A stretch of DNA of 64,000 nucleotides from the NCBI RefSeq assembly GCF_048541585.1, contig NZ_CP183304.1, positions 160,878 through 224,877 on the forward strand, read 5' to 3'. Positions within the stretch are counted from its first letter, which is position 1; each line of letters opens with the position of its first letter. This document shows positions 8,438 through 17,397 of this stretch, piece after piece. Source of the stretch: Legionella_C sp048541585 (GTDB lineage: Bacteria > Pseudomonadota > Gammaproteobacteria > Legionellales > Legionellaceae). The translations under genes were made by a program, and so were the position numbers. The notes under the pieces were generated by a model. It worked only from the letters and a program-made list of their open reading frames with translations. It was not told where the DNA came from and ran no database searches.

Positions 8438-9679
8438 ATGGAGCCTCTAGATAATTTACCGACAAAATCAAACTTACTGCCAACTGTCTTACCGTTATAT
8501 TTTGTAATTTTTTTTGGCTTTGTAGGCTACAGTTTAATGATAACGGTATTTACCCCTATGATTCTTCACGCACATGGATTTATTTCTGCTGCTAGTCCAA
8601 TGCAATCACGTACTATTTTGCTAGGTATTTTGTTAGCTTTATATCCATTTGGACAATTTTTAGGCTCTCCTGTGCTTGGTATGCTTTCTGATTTTTATGG
8701 GCGCCGAAAAATATTGATAATATCTATTGCCTTTACTACTTTATTTTATTTTTTAATTACAGGTGCCCTATACTTTCAAAATTTAACATTATTAATAATT
8801 AGTTTATTTCTGGCAGGTCTTAGTGAGGGAAATATTGTAGTATCACAAGGTGCTATTGCCGATATTGCCAGTGATACTGAACGTGGTCCACTCTTTGGCT
8901 ATATTTATCTTAGTGCTAGTCTAGCATACATTATTGGTCCCTTAGTTGGCGGTAGCCTTGCAAATCCAAAATTAGTTTCTTGGTTTAACTACAGCACCCC
9001 CTTTTCGTTAGTTTGCGTAGGGTTAATCATCTTATTATTTTTTATAATCTTTTCTTTTAAAGAAACTTTAGTCTCTCCGGAAAATAAAGAAAAAATTAAT
9101 TATTCTAAGTTACTAACTAATTTTATTATAGTTTTTACGGCAAAAAATTTGCGATTATTATTTCTTGCTAACTTCTTATTTTATTTGGCAATTTTTGGTT
9201 TCTTTCGCTGTTATCCAATGTATTTAGTGGATGAATTTCATATGCAAATAGGTCAGCTTTCTTTATTTATTGCCTGGGTTTCTGTGCCTATTATCTTGGC
9301 TAATTTATGGCTTACAGGATTTCTATCTAGACGCTACTCCCCACGAAATATGACTATTATTTCAGCATTTCTTACGGGGATTTTTATGGTATTAATTGTT
9401 ATACCCAATCAAGTAAATTCATTATGGCTTACCTTATTTTTAACCTCTATGGCTCTAGCAATTTGTCTTCCTGCGTGTGCGACTTTGTTATCCGTTTCAA
9501 GTCCCGGTCAAGAGCAGGGAAGAATTATGGGAAATAATCAATCCTTACAAGTGTTAGCAGAATCATTATCAGGGATTTTAGGTGGTTTATTAGCTGCTAT
9601 TATGGTTAAACTTTCTCTAATTTTATTAGCAGTAGTTGCTATTTTAGGTGCTATGCTTTTGTTTTTAAGAACGAAATAA
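8438..9679 (+). CDS. MFS transporter (TetA/multidrug-like)
   Basis: A 413-residue major facilitator protein with 12 hydrophobic segments. Motif A in loop 2-3 is clear (GMLSDFYGRRKIL), and a TetA-like stretch follows in TM4-5 (GLSEGNIVVSQGAIADIAS and YIIGPLVGG). These features suggest a drug:H+ antiporter-like member, but the substrate is unknown. The ATG follows AGAGAG. TATAAT-like sequence lies about 20-25 bp before the start. Likely transcribed alone. Confidence 0.85.
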   Translation: MEPLDNLPTKSNLLPTVLPLYFVIFFGFVGYSLMITVFTPMILHAHGFISAASPMQSRTILLGILLALYPFGQFLGSPVLGMLSDFYGRRKILIISIAFTTLFYFLITGALYFQNLTLLIISLFLAGLSEGNIVVSQGAIADIASDTERGPLFGYIYLSASLAYIIGPLVGGSLANPKLVSWFNYSTPFSLVCVGLIILLFFIIFSFKETLVSPENKEKINYSKLLTNFIIVFTAKNLRLLFLANFLFYLAIFGFFRCYPMYLVDEFHMQIGQLSLFIAWVSVPIILANLWLTGFLSRRYSPRNMTIISAFLTGIFMVLIVIPNQVNSLWLTLFLTSMALAICLPACATLLSVSSPGQEQGRIMGNNQSLQVLAESLSGILGGLLAAIMVKLSLILLAVVAILGAMLLFLRTK

Positions 9680-9907
9680 CTAACGTATTAACTTTCTACC
9701 CTATTCCTTCTATTTACTAAGAAAAAAGATTAGCTTAAATAAGCTTCGCGCAATTTCTGCAAAAATAGCTACCTCAAATGATAATACAAAAGACATACTG
9801 CCATTAAAAAATAATGACTGCTTGGAAATTATTCGCTAGAATCCGTCATTAATTAGCCCATCAATTAGCATAGGCAATTTAAGCAATTCTAAATAAAAGG
9901 AAAAGGA

Positions 9908-11098
9908 ATGACAAAATTAGCGGAGAGTAAGGAAAGTACATCTAACAAAAAAGCAGCCAATCCCACTAATATTAATTTATTTTTAGATAATAATTCTGCC
10001 ACGGTCAGCGCCTCGCTTGGACAACTTAATTTTAATAAAAAACAACTAGAAGAGCTAAGAAAACAACTTGATACACTTACAGATAGTTTAAGAGAAAATT
10101 CAAGCTTATTTGCAAAATTGTCTTTAGCATGGGGGAAATTATACTGGTGGCAAAAAATCCTCTTTGGAATGATTCTTATTGTTCCATTAATAACTACAGC
10201 ACTAATTGCTCATCTTCCGATTCTCCTTACAATAAGTTTATTTCTCCTTATTACCTATACTATAAGCAGCCTTCTTTTAGACAATCATCATAAATACAGT
10301 CAACAAGATAAAGAACATTTAAAAAAAGGCCTATTAAGTTTTGCAACGATTCTTGTAGAAATCATAAATGCTCTTGGTAAACTGCATAAACAGCTGAGGA
10401 TTGAAATTGAAAAATTACAGCAGGAGCGAGAACTATTATCAAACCAGGTGGACAGACTAGATCAGCAAATTAATGGATTAACAGAACAAACAAATACTCT
10501 TGCAAATAGTAAAGCTGCCTTACAAATAGTGCATCAACAACTAGAAGATACTGTAGAGCAACTTTTATTAAAAACTCGCTGTCAGGCTAATTTAATAGAA
10601 GAATTTACCTTAGAATTAAGACAAATAGCCAATGATGCAGAACTTAAACAAAAAGAGTTATCAAGCCAAATTAATGCACTAAACGAAACCAATGATTCAC
10701 TTAAAATTAAATTAAAAAAAGCCAATCAAATTGCTGATATCTTAAAAGGCTCCGTACAAACCTTATCTGGAATTACAATTACAGATAAAGAGCAACAAGC
10801 TAATTTCAAGCAACGTTTAGAAGATTTCTTAACAAATAAAGACCTAACCCTGGACCATTTTGCGCATAGCTTATTAGAAACTGAAGGTAAATTACGCATC
10901 CTTGAAGAAGAGTTTAAATATCTTAATATAGATCATGCTGCTTTATTAGACCGTCAAGAGATACAAGTAACCCGCTTAGAAAGATTCACCCATTCGCATA
11001 CGCCTATAATGGATACGGTAAATCAAATTGGATTATTTGCAAAAGGTAAACAAACCCCCTCTTTAGAGAAACAATATAAGCTACTTACGCCTGCCTGA
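9908..11098 (+). CDS. LegC2/LegC7-like membrane-hairpin coiled-coil protein, likely Dot/Icm effector
   Basis: A 396-residue protein with AAGGAAAAGGA as ribosome site. Residues 22-75 are NLFLDNN..SASLGQLNFNKKQLEELRKQL. Then comes WGKLYWWQKI leading into two adjacent membrane segments (about 83-100 and 103-123) separated by a short polar turn. From about 135 to 370 the chain is almost continuous coiled coil, followed by a short disordered tail. This architecture and the wording around WGK.WWQKI and SSLLLDNHH recall the Legionella effectors LegC2/YlfB and LegC7/YlfA. Those insert in host membranes and mimic SNAREs to alter vesicle traffic. The family link comes from memory of those proteins. Secretion is inferred. 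Two AATTAGC repeats upstream may be a regulator site. Confidence 0.65.
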   Translation: MTKLAESKESTSNKKAANPTNINLFLDNNSATVSASLGQLNFNKKQLEELRKQLDTLTDSLRENSSLFAKLSLAWGKLYWWQKILFGMILIVPLITTALIAHLPILLTISLFLLITYTISSLLLDNHHKYSQQDKEHLKKGLLSFATILVEIINALGKLHKQLRIEIEKLQQERELLSNQVDRLDQQINGLTEQTNTLANSKAALQIVHQQLEDTVEQLLLKTRCQANLIEEFTLELRQIANDAELKQKELSSQINALNETNDSLKIKLKKANQIADILKGSVQTLSGITITDKEQQANFKQRLEDFLTNKDLTLDHFAHSLLETEGKLRILEEEFKYLNIDHAALLDRQEIQVTRLERFTHSHTPIMDTVNQIGLFAKGKQTPSLEKQYKLLTPA

Positions 11099-11126
11099 AA
11101 AAAAGCGTATTTAATTATTTAAATAC
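11098..11126 (-). terminator. Terminator for the VOC-protein gene
   Basis: An eight-base-pair inverted repeat (gtatttaa, 11107-11114, and ttaaatac, 11119-11126) with loop ttat. Read on the minus strand it is followed by GC and seven Ts. It lies just after the VOC stop and abuts the end of the facing coiled-coil gene. Confidence 0.55.
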
Positions 11127-11132
11127 TAATTG

Positions 11133-11516
11133 TTAACTCGCACCGCCATAAGGCTGAGTTAGAATTTCAAGAAAATGGCCACTTGGATCTAAAAAATAAC
11201 AACCGCGCCCTCCATCATTGTGATTAATTTGCTGGGGTTTAGTTCGACCTGGATCGGCCCAGTAGCTTAATTGCCTTTGTTTAATACGTGCAAAAATTTT
11301 ATCAAATTCCGACTCACTAACTAAAAAAGCAAAATGTCGAGATTCAATTTGATTGGTTGTTGTTCTAAAGTCTAAACTAATTTCATTATCTGTTTTAACA
11401 ACCATAAAAGGACCAAAAGAGACAGGGGCTGCAAGCCCTAATAATTCAGCTAAAAATTCAGCAGACTGTTTAGCGTCTTTAGCTTGAACAATAGTATGAT
11501 TTAGCTGAATACTCAT
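11133..11516 (-). CDS. VOC (glyoxalase/bleomycin-resistance) superfamily protein
   Basis: A 127-residue single VOC domain with two beta-alpha-beta-beta-beta modules. It starts LNHTIVQAKDAKQSAEFLAELLGL, with a possible metal His at residue 7. The second module ends with GRGCYFLDPSGHFLEILTQPYG, the characteristic DP.GH.lEi signature. Members include glyoxalases, dioxygenases and antibiotic-binding proteins, and length and motifs do not distinguish between these. It faces the coiled-coil gene tail to tail. Confidence 0.85.
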   Translation of the reverse strand: MSIQLNHTIVQAKDAKQSAEFLAELLGLAAPVSFGPFMVVKTDNEISLDFRTTTNQIESRHFAFLVSESEFDKIFARIKQRQLSYWADPGRTKPQQINHNDGGRGCYFLDPSGHFLEILTQPYGGAS

Positions 11517-11704
11517 CTTATTTACTCCCTCATTATCATAACTATAGCGGTATGTGTTTATAAGTTTAGCTGAAATTAATTAATGCTGTCATATATAATG
11601 CTTATTACTATAAGTATTGTTAATACTATTTATATAATATTTAGCTTAAGTTATAACTTACCTTTATCGCCAACTTAATTTTATTTAAATAATAAGGCAG
11701 TAAT

Positions 11705-12226
11705 ATGACTATACAAAAACCTATAGAAGTTATACAAGAAAGAATTCCCTCGCGAGATTACCTGCCAGGAAATTCACGCTATCCCCTGTTAATTTATAAA
11801 CAAGCTGTTTTGCTACCTGATGAAGAATCAGCACCAACCTTACAAGATTGGTTAAAGCAGAATAAATGGACACACGCTTGGGTAGATAGTATTTATGATT
11901 TTCATCATTATCATAGCAATACACACGAAGTTTTGATCATTCTTTCTGGCGATTGCCAAGTTCAATTTGGCGGCGATCAAGGCCAAATTTATACTGTCAT
12001 TCCAGGAGATGTTATTATTATACCAGCTGGTGTTGCTCATAAGAGTTTAAAAATGAGTAAGAATTTTCGCTGTATTGGCGCCTACCCTTTCGATATTGAA
12101 TATGATATGAATTATGGTAATGCAGAGGAATATCTTAAAGCTTGCGAAGCAGTTAGTCAGGTTGGGCTACCTACAACTGATCCAATTTTTGGTATTCAAG
12201 GTACTCTATATGACTATTGGAAATAA
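11705..12226 (+). CDS. Cupin-domain protein (YjlB-like)
   Basis: A 173-residue single-domain cupin. Motif 1 is HHYHSNTHEVLIILSGDCQVQ, giving the His and Glu metal ligands, with PGDVIIIPAGVAHKS as motif 2. The C-terminal part, GAYPFDIEYDMNYG and the ending TDPIFG..GTLYDYW, matches what is typical of YjlB-type cupins. A metal site is therefore likely, but the reaction is unknown. The region upstream of the ATG is a divergent promoter region shared with the VOC gene. Confidence 0.85.
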   Translation: MTIQKPIEVIQERIPSRDYLPGNSRYPLLIYKQAVLLPDEESAPTLQDWLKQNKWTHAWVDSIYDFHHYHSNTHEVLIILSGDCQVQFGGDQGQIYTVIPGDVIIIPAGVAHKSLKMSKNFRCIGAYPFDIEYDMNYGNAEEYLKACEAVSQVGLPTTDPIFGIQGTLYDYWK

Positions 12227-12367
12227 TAGTTTAAATTTGCCTAAAAATTATCTTTCATGTCTTAAATTAACTATTAGTAGATAAAGCAAAGGAAATATTA
12301 GTTATTAGAATTTAGTTTTTATAATTTAACCTATAATTAAAAAAATAGTAAAAATACTGGAATTATT

Positions 12368-13015
12368 ATGGATGAGTTAACTGAACAAGAATACTCTCTA
12401 CTAAGAAATAGTCCATTATTACAGGCTTTGAATGAAAATGATTTTAACGAGTTAATTAATGTTTCTGAGGTAACTGTTATTCCTAAAGACCAAGCTATTT
12501 TTGTAGAGGGAGAGTATAGTGATAAAATATATTTAATTATTTCAGGCGAAGTAAGCCTTTATAAAAACACTAGTAGAGGAACAAAAAAATATTTAATTAC
12601 GACTTTAAATTCCGGCGAATGTTTAGGTGAACTACGTTTAATTAAGGATCAACCTTGTTCATTGACAGTTAAATCAGAAACCTCTGTTAAACTACTAGGT
12701 TTATCAATTGCTTTATTAAAGTCAAAGCCCTTTGAGCATTTATTTTTTGCTTTAACCCTCTCTTTAGCAAAAATATTAAGTCAGCGACTTACTTCTGATA
12801 ATCAGATTTTATCTGATAAAATAGCCGAAAGAGCCAAGAAATCAAAACAGCTTTGGTTTTCCTTAATTGCTATTTTAACTTTGCTTTTTTTATTAATAGA
12901 AGTTGGTGTAGGATTTTATTATTTATTTAATACGAATGATTTTTGCGCGTTAAGAAATCTACAGTCTGGCTATATTTCAGGTATAGGGGGAACAAGTACT
13001 GGAATAAGGCCTTAA
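12368..13015 (+). CDS. Membrane-anchored cyclic-nucleotide-binding-domain protein with degenerate phosphate cassette
   Basis: A 215-residue protein. Residues 10-135 form a Crp/cNMP-binding beta-barrel domain (IFVEGEYSDKIYLIISGEVSLY, then the phosphate-binding cassette SGECLGELRLIKDQPCSLTV). A transmembrane helix follows at about 162-187 (FSLIAILTLLFLLIEVGVGFYYLF). There is no HTH domain, so it is not a transcription factor. The cassette keeps Gly87-Glu88, which contacts the ribose, but the arginine that binds the cyclic phosphate is Cys97, so normal cAMP or cGMP binding is doubtful. Legionella genomes have many cNMP-domain proteins. A membrane sensor or scaffold is a possible role. Confidence 0.75.
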   Translation: MDELTEQEYSLLRNSPLLQALNENDFNELINVSEVTVIPKDQAIFVEGEYSDKIYLIISGEVSLYKNTSRGTKKYLITTLNSGECLGELRLIKDQPCSLTVKSETSVKLLGLSIALLKSKPFEHLFFALTLSLAKILSQRLTSDNQILSDKIAERAKKSKQLWFSLIAILTLLFLLIEVGVGFYYLFNTNDFCALRNLQSGYISGIGGTSTGIRP

Positions 13016-13102
13016 CTAGTTACTTTAGTTTAATGTAAATAAATTTAGTTTGCTTTAAAACTGAGCAAGTACATCGTAATGCTCGTGCAAAATTATTTAT
13101 TA

Positions 13103-14053
13103 TTAACTAGCAGCTTGCTTATGGCACACCTGACAACCATAACCAGAGTTAAATAAAATTGCCTGTTTTCCGTAATTATCTTTTTGGAAAACTTTAGTAT
13201 TTACTTGCGCATTTACAATACGCTCTTCTAAAAATTTACGATAAGGCCAGCTTTTATAGTTATTAGTTAGTTTCGCATTTTGATATATACGAATTGCAGT
13301 TTGCCATTGCCCGGCTTTAACCAACATATCTCCCATATTAAGAAAAAAGCCCTCAAAGTTAAATGGTGCTATCCATGAATTCCAACAGGCTCGATAAGGA
13401 CCCGTTTTTATTTCTTTAGACATAAACGGACTAAAATCAGGATTTTGCCGGTTTACCTTTTGACCTGCACACAGATCAAGGGTATTCCATTGCCATTCTA
13501 ATGTCTCCTTAAAGAGAGTAGAATGAGACGATAATGTACTCATAGGATACCCAGCAGTAAAATAATTAAACTGTGGCCAGCTTGAGATAGCTCGCTTAAG
13601 TTGATAGTACCCTTTTACCTGTTCACGTTTATCTGCAAAAATTTTACCTTCAACTAATTGAGCGTCGCCTAAAAAGCCTAAGTAGATAGCATTATTTGGC
13701 GCTAACATTACAGCGTCTTCAAAATATTTTCTTGCCAAAATTATCTCATCAGGCATGCGAGGATTAGGTTTTACACTGCGTTCTGTAATCTTCCATAAAT
13801 GCATAAATCCTAAATGCGCAGCCAGTTTAGGATCGTATGGATTTTTTAAATAAGCGATCATTAATAGTCTAATTGATGCATCAATATTTTTATAATTACC
13901 TTGATGTAATGTCTTCCAAAAAAATTGCTCTGCTACTTGGGCTAAATTATTTTTGGAATCTAGTGCTTGTTTTTTTGGAGTAGACAATAAAGCAATAGAT
14001 TCACAAGCAACTAAAAATAGACAAATTACAAAGAGCAAAGTCAAACGTCTCAT
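13103..14053 (-). CDS. TPR-like lipoprotein with C-terminal CxxCH motif
   Basis: A 316-residue protein when started at the ATG at 14053, preceded by GGAAAGG. An ATG nine codons upstream lacks a ribosome site. The N-terminus MRRLTLLFVICLFLVAC is a lipoprotein signal with Cys17 in lipobox LVAC. Helical repeats reminiscent of TPRs follow (AAHLGFMHLWKI, YFEDAVMLAPNNAIYLGFLGDAQL, GDMLVKAGQWQTAIRIYQNA). The end reads GYGCQVCHKQAAS, a CxxCH as used for covalent haem attachment (Cys307, Cys310, His311), only five residues from the C-terminus. With no cytochrome c fold around it, haem binding is uncertain and metal or disulfide use is possible. Function unknown. Confidence 0.7.
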   Translation of the reverse strand: MRRLTLLFVICLFLVACESIALLSTPKKQALDSKNNLAQVAEQFFWKTLHQGNYKNIDASIRLLMIAYLKNPYDPKLAAHLGFMHLWKITERSVKPNPRMPDEIILARKYFEDAVMLAPNNAIYLGFLGDAQLVEGKIFADKREQVKGYYQLKRAISSWPQFNYFTAGYPMSTLSSHSTLFKETLEWQWNTLDLCAGQKVNRQNPDFSPFMSKEIKTGPYRACWNSWIAPFNFEGFFLNMGDMLVKAGQWQTAIRIYQNAKLTNNYKSWPYRKFLEERIVNAQVNTKVFQKDNYGKQAILFNSGYGCQVCHKQAAS

Positions 14054-14275
14054 CGGTATCCTTTCCAAATATTGAAACAAAATTATGACTACTTTTTTAC
14101 TCTATAAATTTAGGAAATAAAATTTGTAGTTATACTTTAATTTTTACTTCTAATAAATTCTTATTAAATCGAAATTATAACTTTTTTATAATAAGAAAAA
14201 ATTCAATAAATAGTAAGTCTAAATTGCTCAAACCTAGTTTTTCAAGTATGTTTTAAAATAACTTATTTATTAGAC

Positions 14276-15508
14276 ATGGATGTATGTGATATGGCGCAAT
14301 CTAGCCAAGCTTGGAAAATGATTATACTTCTATTTGCCCTAAATTTTATTAGCTACATTGACCGAGCAGCTATGTCTTATGCTGTGCCAGATATCATTAA
14401 ATCATTAGCCATTAGCAATTATTCTATAGGTTTAATATTAGGTAGTTTCGGTATTGGTTATTTAATTACAACTTTTCTAGGTGGCTTATTAGTAGATAAA
14501 TACGGTCCAAAAAGAATTTTACTAATATCTACTTTAATATGGACCTTCTCAATTGGCTTAACAGGATTAGCCGTAGGTTTTGTTTCTCTTTATATAGCAC
14601 GATTTGGTCTTGGTCTTGGAGAAGGACCGAATTTTCCGGCCGTTGCCCGAACTGTTAGTGATTGGATTCCATTAAAATTGCGCTGTAAGGCCCTAGCTAA
14701 TTCATTAGTTGCAGTGCCCCTTTCATTAGCTATAGGCGCACCAGTTATTACCTTATTACTTACTTATTTAGGCTGGCGTTATATGTTTTTCATACTTGCC
14801 ACTTTTATATTTCTATGGTGGCCATTTTGTTATTTATTTTTTCCAGATAAATCAAACACTATTAATCAGTCTGCATCTACAAATTTAGCTAAACAAGATA
14901 GATATTATTTTTGGCGGAATCAAACGTTGGTAAGTAATGCTTGGGGATTTTTTGTTTATGGCTATTCTATGTTCTTTTTTCTAACATGGTTGCCAGATTT
15001 TTTAACCAGTAATTATCAGCTAAGTATCAAAATAGTTGGCTTTTTTTCTATTCTTCCTTGGATTTTAGCGGCTACATTCTTATGGTTAGGCGGCTATATT
15101 TCTGATTTTATCTATAACAAAACGAAGTCTTTAAGATATGCCAGGACTTATTTGATTTTAATAGGCCAAACATTGACGCTCATCTGTCTACTTTTTATTT
15201 TAATTTCTCACAACCTAATCATTATCTTATTAGCTATTGCATTAGCAGTCGCATTTAACTTAAGCAACAATACACCTTTCTATGCTGTTAATATGGATGT
15301 ATCAGATAGGCGAGCCGGTACATCATTAGGAATTATGAATTCTACATTTGCGATTGCAGGCTTTTTAGCACCGACAATAACTGGCGCCGCTGTGCAATTA
15401 AGCGGCAGTTTTCATACCGCTTTTCTATTAATGGGATTATTAATGCTGTCTTCGATTATTATAATTTACTTTTTTCATCATCCTGACCAATATAAAATAG
15501 AAGACTAA
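14276..15508 (+). CDS. MFS transporter, anion:cation symporter (ACS) type
   Basis: A 410-residue major facilitator with 12 membrane segments. It reads FISYIDRAAMSYAVPDI in TM1, GGLLVDKYGPKRIL as motif A and RFGLGLGEGPNFPAVARTVSDWIP in TM4-5. The last is the signature of the ACS family that takes up organic acids such as galactonate, glucarate or phthalate, and in Legionella includes many Pht-like relatives. The start is probably the second ATG at 14291 (MAQSSQAWK), since the five extra residues are atypical, though no clear ribosome site separates the two. Substrate unknown. Confidence 0.85.
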   Translation: MDVCDMAQSSQAWKMIILLFALNFISYIDRAAMSYAVPDIIKSLAISNYSIGLILGSFGIGYLITTFLGGLLVDKYGPKRILLISTLIWTFSIGLTGLAVGFVSLYIARFGLGLGEGPNFPAVARTVSDWIPLKLRCKALANSLVAVPLSLAIGAPVITLLLTYLGWRYMFFILATFIFLWWPFCYLFFPDKSNTINQSASTNLAKQDRYYFWRNQTLVSNAWGFFVYGYSMFFFLTWLPDFLTSNYQLSIKIVGFFSILPWILAATFLWLGGYISDFIYNKTKSLRYARTYLILIGQTLTLICLLFILISHNLIIILLAIALAVAFNLSNNTPFYAVNMDVSDRRAGTSLGIMNSTFAIAGFLAPTITGAAVQLSGSFHTAFLLMGLLMLSSIIIIYFFHHPDQYKIED

Positions 15509-15589
15509 AATTTTTTATATCAATAGATAATATGAGAAAAATGATAAAGTAAGAAATTTATTTTAATTAATAAACCTTTAACAGTTAAA

Positions 15590-16093
15590 TTATGATTTAT
15601 ACTCAAAACCTGGACTTGCATCAAGTACAACAGCTAATTGAATACAAGGGCGCTCGGTTCGATTACTCCAAGCATGATTAGTGCCACATTGGATCACAAT
15701 GTCGCCCGGCCTTAGTAAAGTTTCTGTATCTTCCATAATAAGATATAATTCACCTGATAATATAATTATATAATCAAGTGTTTGAGTTTTATGCATTAAA
15801 GGATGAGGCTGACCTTCTACATCTGGAAAGTATTTTTTAGTTATAGAATCAGGTGGAATATAAACATACCGGAGTAAAGTGCCGTTTTTATTTAATTTAG
15901 GCATCAGCTCATCATATATTTCTGCGCATTGAACGGATTCAACAGGCATTGAATCAGTTGCCCAAGGATCGGAAATAATAAATCCAGCTTCATGATTTAC
16001 AACATGCTCTACTTGCTTATCTTCTATAATAGTGGCAATGCCATTTCGATAGCCGGTAACAATTCGCCTCGGAATTTTTCTGCTATTATCCAT
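15590..16093 (-). CDS. Cupin-domain protein
   Basis: A 167-residue cupin with its conserved barrel near the C-terminus: HPLMHKTQTLDYIIILSGEL as motif 1 (His, Asp/Glu-like position replaced by Asp), LRPGDIVIQCGTNHAWSN as motif 2 with His. The N-terminal 90 residues (RRIVTGYRNGIATIIEDKQ) form an extended arm seen in cupins of the aromatic-compound or isomerase type. No pathway partner is adjacent. Function unknown beyond likely metal-dependent small-molecule chemistry. Confidence 0.8.
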   Translation of the reverse strand: MDNSRKIPRRIVTGYRNGIATIIEDKQVEHVVNHEAGFIISDPWATDSMPVESVQCAEIYDELMPKLNKNGTLLRYVYIPPDSITKKYFPDVEGQPHPLMHKTQTLDYIIILSGELYLIMEDTETLLRPGDIVIQCGTNHAWSNRTERPCIQLAVVLDASPGFEYKS

Positions 16094-16315
16094 ATTTTCT
16101 CAATGTTATTATATTTATAAATCAATTTATTTAATTAACTAAATTATAGTAAGATAAAAATTAAAGTTTAAATCGCAACAATGTAACTATAGTTTCTGCC
16201 CTATACTTAAAGTAATTACACTTATTTGCAACCTGAAACAAAATTTAATAGAGTAATATTGTTAATTTCTTAATCTATCAAGGTTATAAACTCTGGCTGT
16301 CAGGAGGATAGCTAA

Positions 16316-16858
16316 TTGCATAATTTTTATTTATCAGCCTCATTAAATAAAGGCTTTTCACTTACTGAGTTACTAATAACACTTGCTTTAGCCGCAATAA
16401 TTTTAGTTTTCGCAGTGCCTGGATTACAGACGCTTGTTTTAAATGCGCGCCGCAATGCTATGCTTGATGGTATTTATAATGCATTAAATTTTACTCGTTT
16501 AACGGCTTTAAGCCAAAATGCAAATGTTACAATTTGTCCCTATAGTGCCCCTAACTCCACCAGTTGTGGTAGTAATTGGAGTGCTGGCTGGATAGTCATT
16601 ACTCAGCCTACCACTGGCTCTCCTACTCTTTTACAAAGTCATCGTACAACACCAAACAGCCCTACCTTATCTTCTAACATTCAAACTATTCTTTTTAATG
16701 CTCAAGGACTTGCCTCTTCACAAGCTAACTTTAAAGTTTGTGACACGCGAGGAGCAAGGTATGCTGGTTCAGTTGTAGTTTTACTAACAGGTTTTATTCA
16801 GATAGGCGCTACACCAGGACAAGCTGTTTGGGATAATAGTCAATTGGTGTGTCCATAA
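16316..16858 (+). CDS. fimU: Type IV pilus minor pilin FimU/FimT (GspH-like)
   Basis: The first gene of a minor-pilin operon. It starts at a TTG preceded by a strong AGGAGG site. The 180-residue precursor has a class III leader ending NKG|FSLTELLITLALAAII, so PilD should cleave after Gly13 and Glu5 of the mature pilin is kept. The rest matches the GspH/FimT fold: RRNAMLDGIYNALNFTRLTALSQNANVTICP and a C-terminal disulfide-capable VCDTRG..VCP. Minor pilins prime pilus assembly at the inner membrane and are incorporated at the tip. Its stop overlaps the next start by one base (TAATG). Confidence 0.9.
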   Translation: MHNFYLSASLNKGFSLTELLITLALAAIILVFAVPGLQTLVLNARRNAMLDGIYNALNFTRLTALSQNANVTICPYSAPNSTSCGSNWSAGWIVITQPTTGSPTLLQSHRTTPNSPTLSSNIQTILFNAQGLASSQANFKVCDTRGARYAGSVVVLLTGFIQIGATPGQAVWDNSQLVCP

Positions 16859-17397
16859 TGCTTAGTAATTCGTCAGTCTATTTTAAGTTTAAACTGATAA
16901 AAGGCTATAGCATACTAGAGATACTTATTACATTGGTTATTCTAGCATTTGGTATGCTGGGTATTGGTGCTTTATTTTTAATGGCGCACAAATCTAATAA
17001 TTCTAGTTATCTTAGGCAGCAGGCTATTCAATCAGGCTATAATATTATTGATCGCATGCGAGCTAATCGACAAGAAGCTGTTAATGGCAGTTATAGTGTA
17101 TCTAATTTGACAAGCACGTCCTCTAGCGTGACTACACCAAGTGTTGACTGCAGCTCGACCTCTTGTAATACAAAACAATTAGCAACTTATGATAGTTGGT
17201 ATTGGTTAGCGAAAGATGTCAGCACGTTACCTAAGGGCACAGGAGCAATTAATGTAACTACGTCAGGCAACAATACCGTAGCGACCATTACCGTTCAATG
17301 GGATGACAGCGTAGCTCAAAGAAATTTAGGTGCAGCCACGCAAGCTTCTAGTGTCAATCCTAACTTAGTCCAATTAATAATTCGTACTTTATTATGA
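16858..17397 (+). CDS. pilV: Type IV pilus minor pilin PilV
   Basis: The start is taken as the ATG at 16858, which overlaps the fimU stop, rather than an upstream in-frame GTG inside fimU. The 179-residue precursor has the cleavage site IKG|YSILEILITLVILAFGMLGIGALF. The first mature residue is Tyr instead of Phe, and Glu5 is present. The helix and following QQAIQSGYNIIDRMRANR block are the PilV (N-terminal methylation plus PilV domain) signature. It belongs with PilW, PilX and PilY1 in the priming complex. Its stop overlaps pilW by four bases (ATGA), indicating translational coupling. Confidence 0.9.
   Translation: MLSNSSVYFKFKLIKGYSILEILITLVILAFGMLGIGALFLMAHKSNNSSYLRQQAIQSGYNIIDRMRANRQEAVNGSYSVSNLTSTSSSVTTPSVDCSSTSCNTKQLATYDSWYWLAKDVSTLPKGTGAINVTTSGNNTVATITVQWDDSVAQRNLGAATQASSVNPNLVQLIIRTLL

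Noticed and set aside
14054..14080. Upstream ATG for the TPR lipoprotein
   Set aside because: It has no ribosome site and would put nine residues before an otherwise complete lipoprotein signal.
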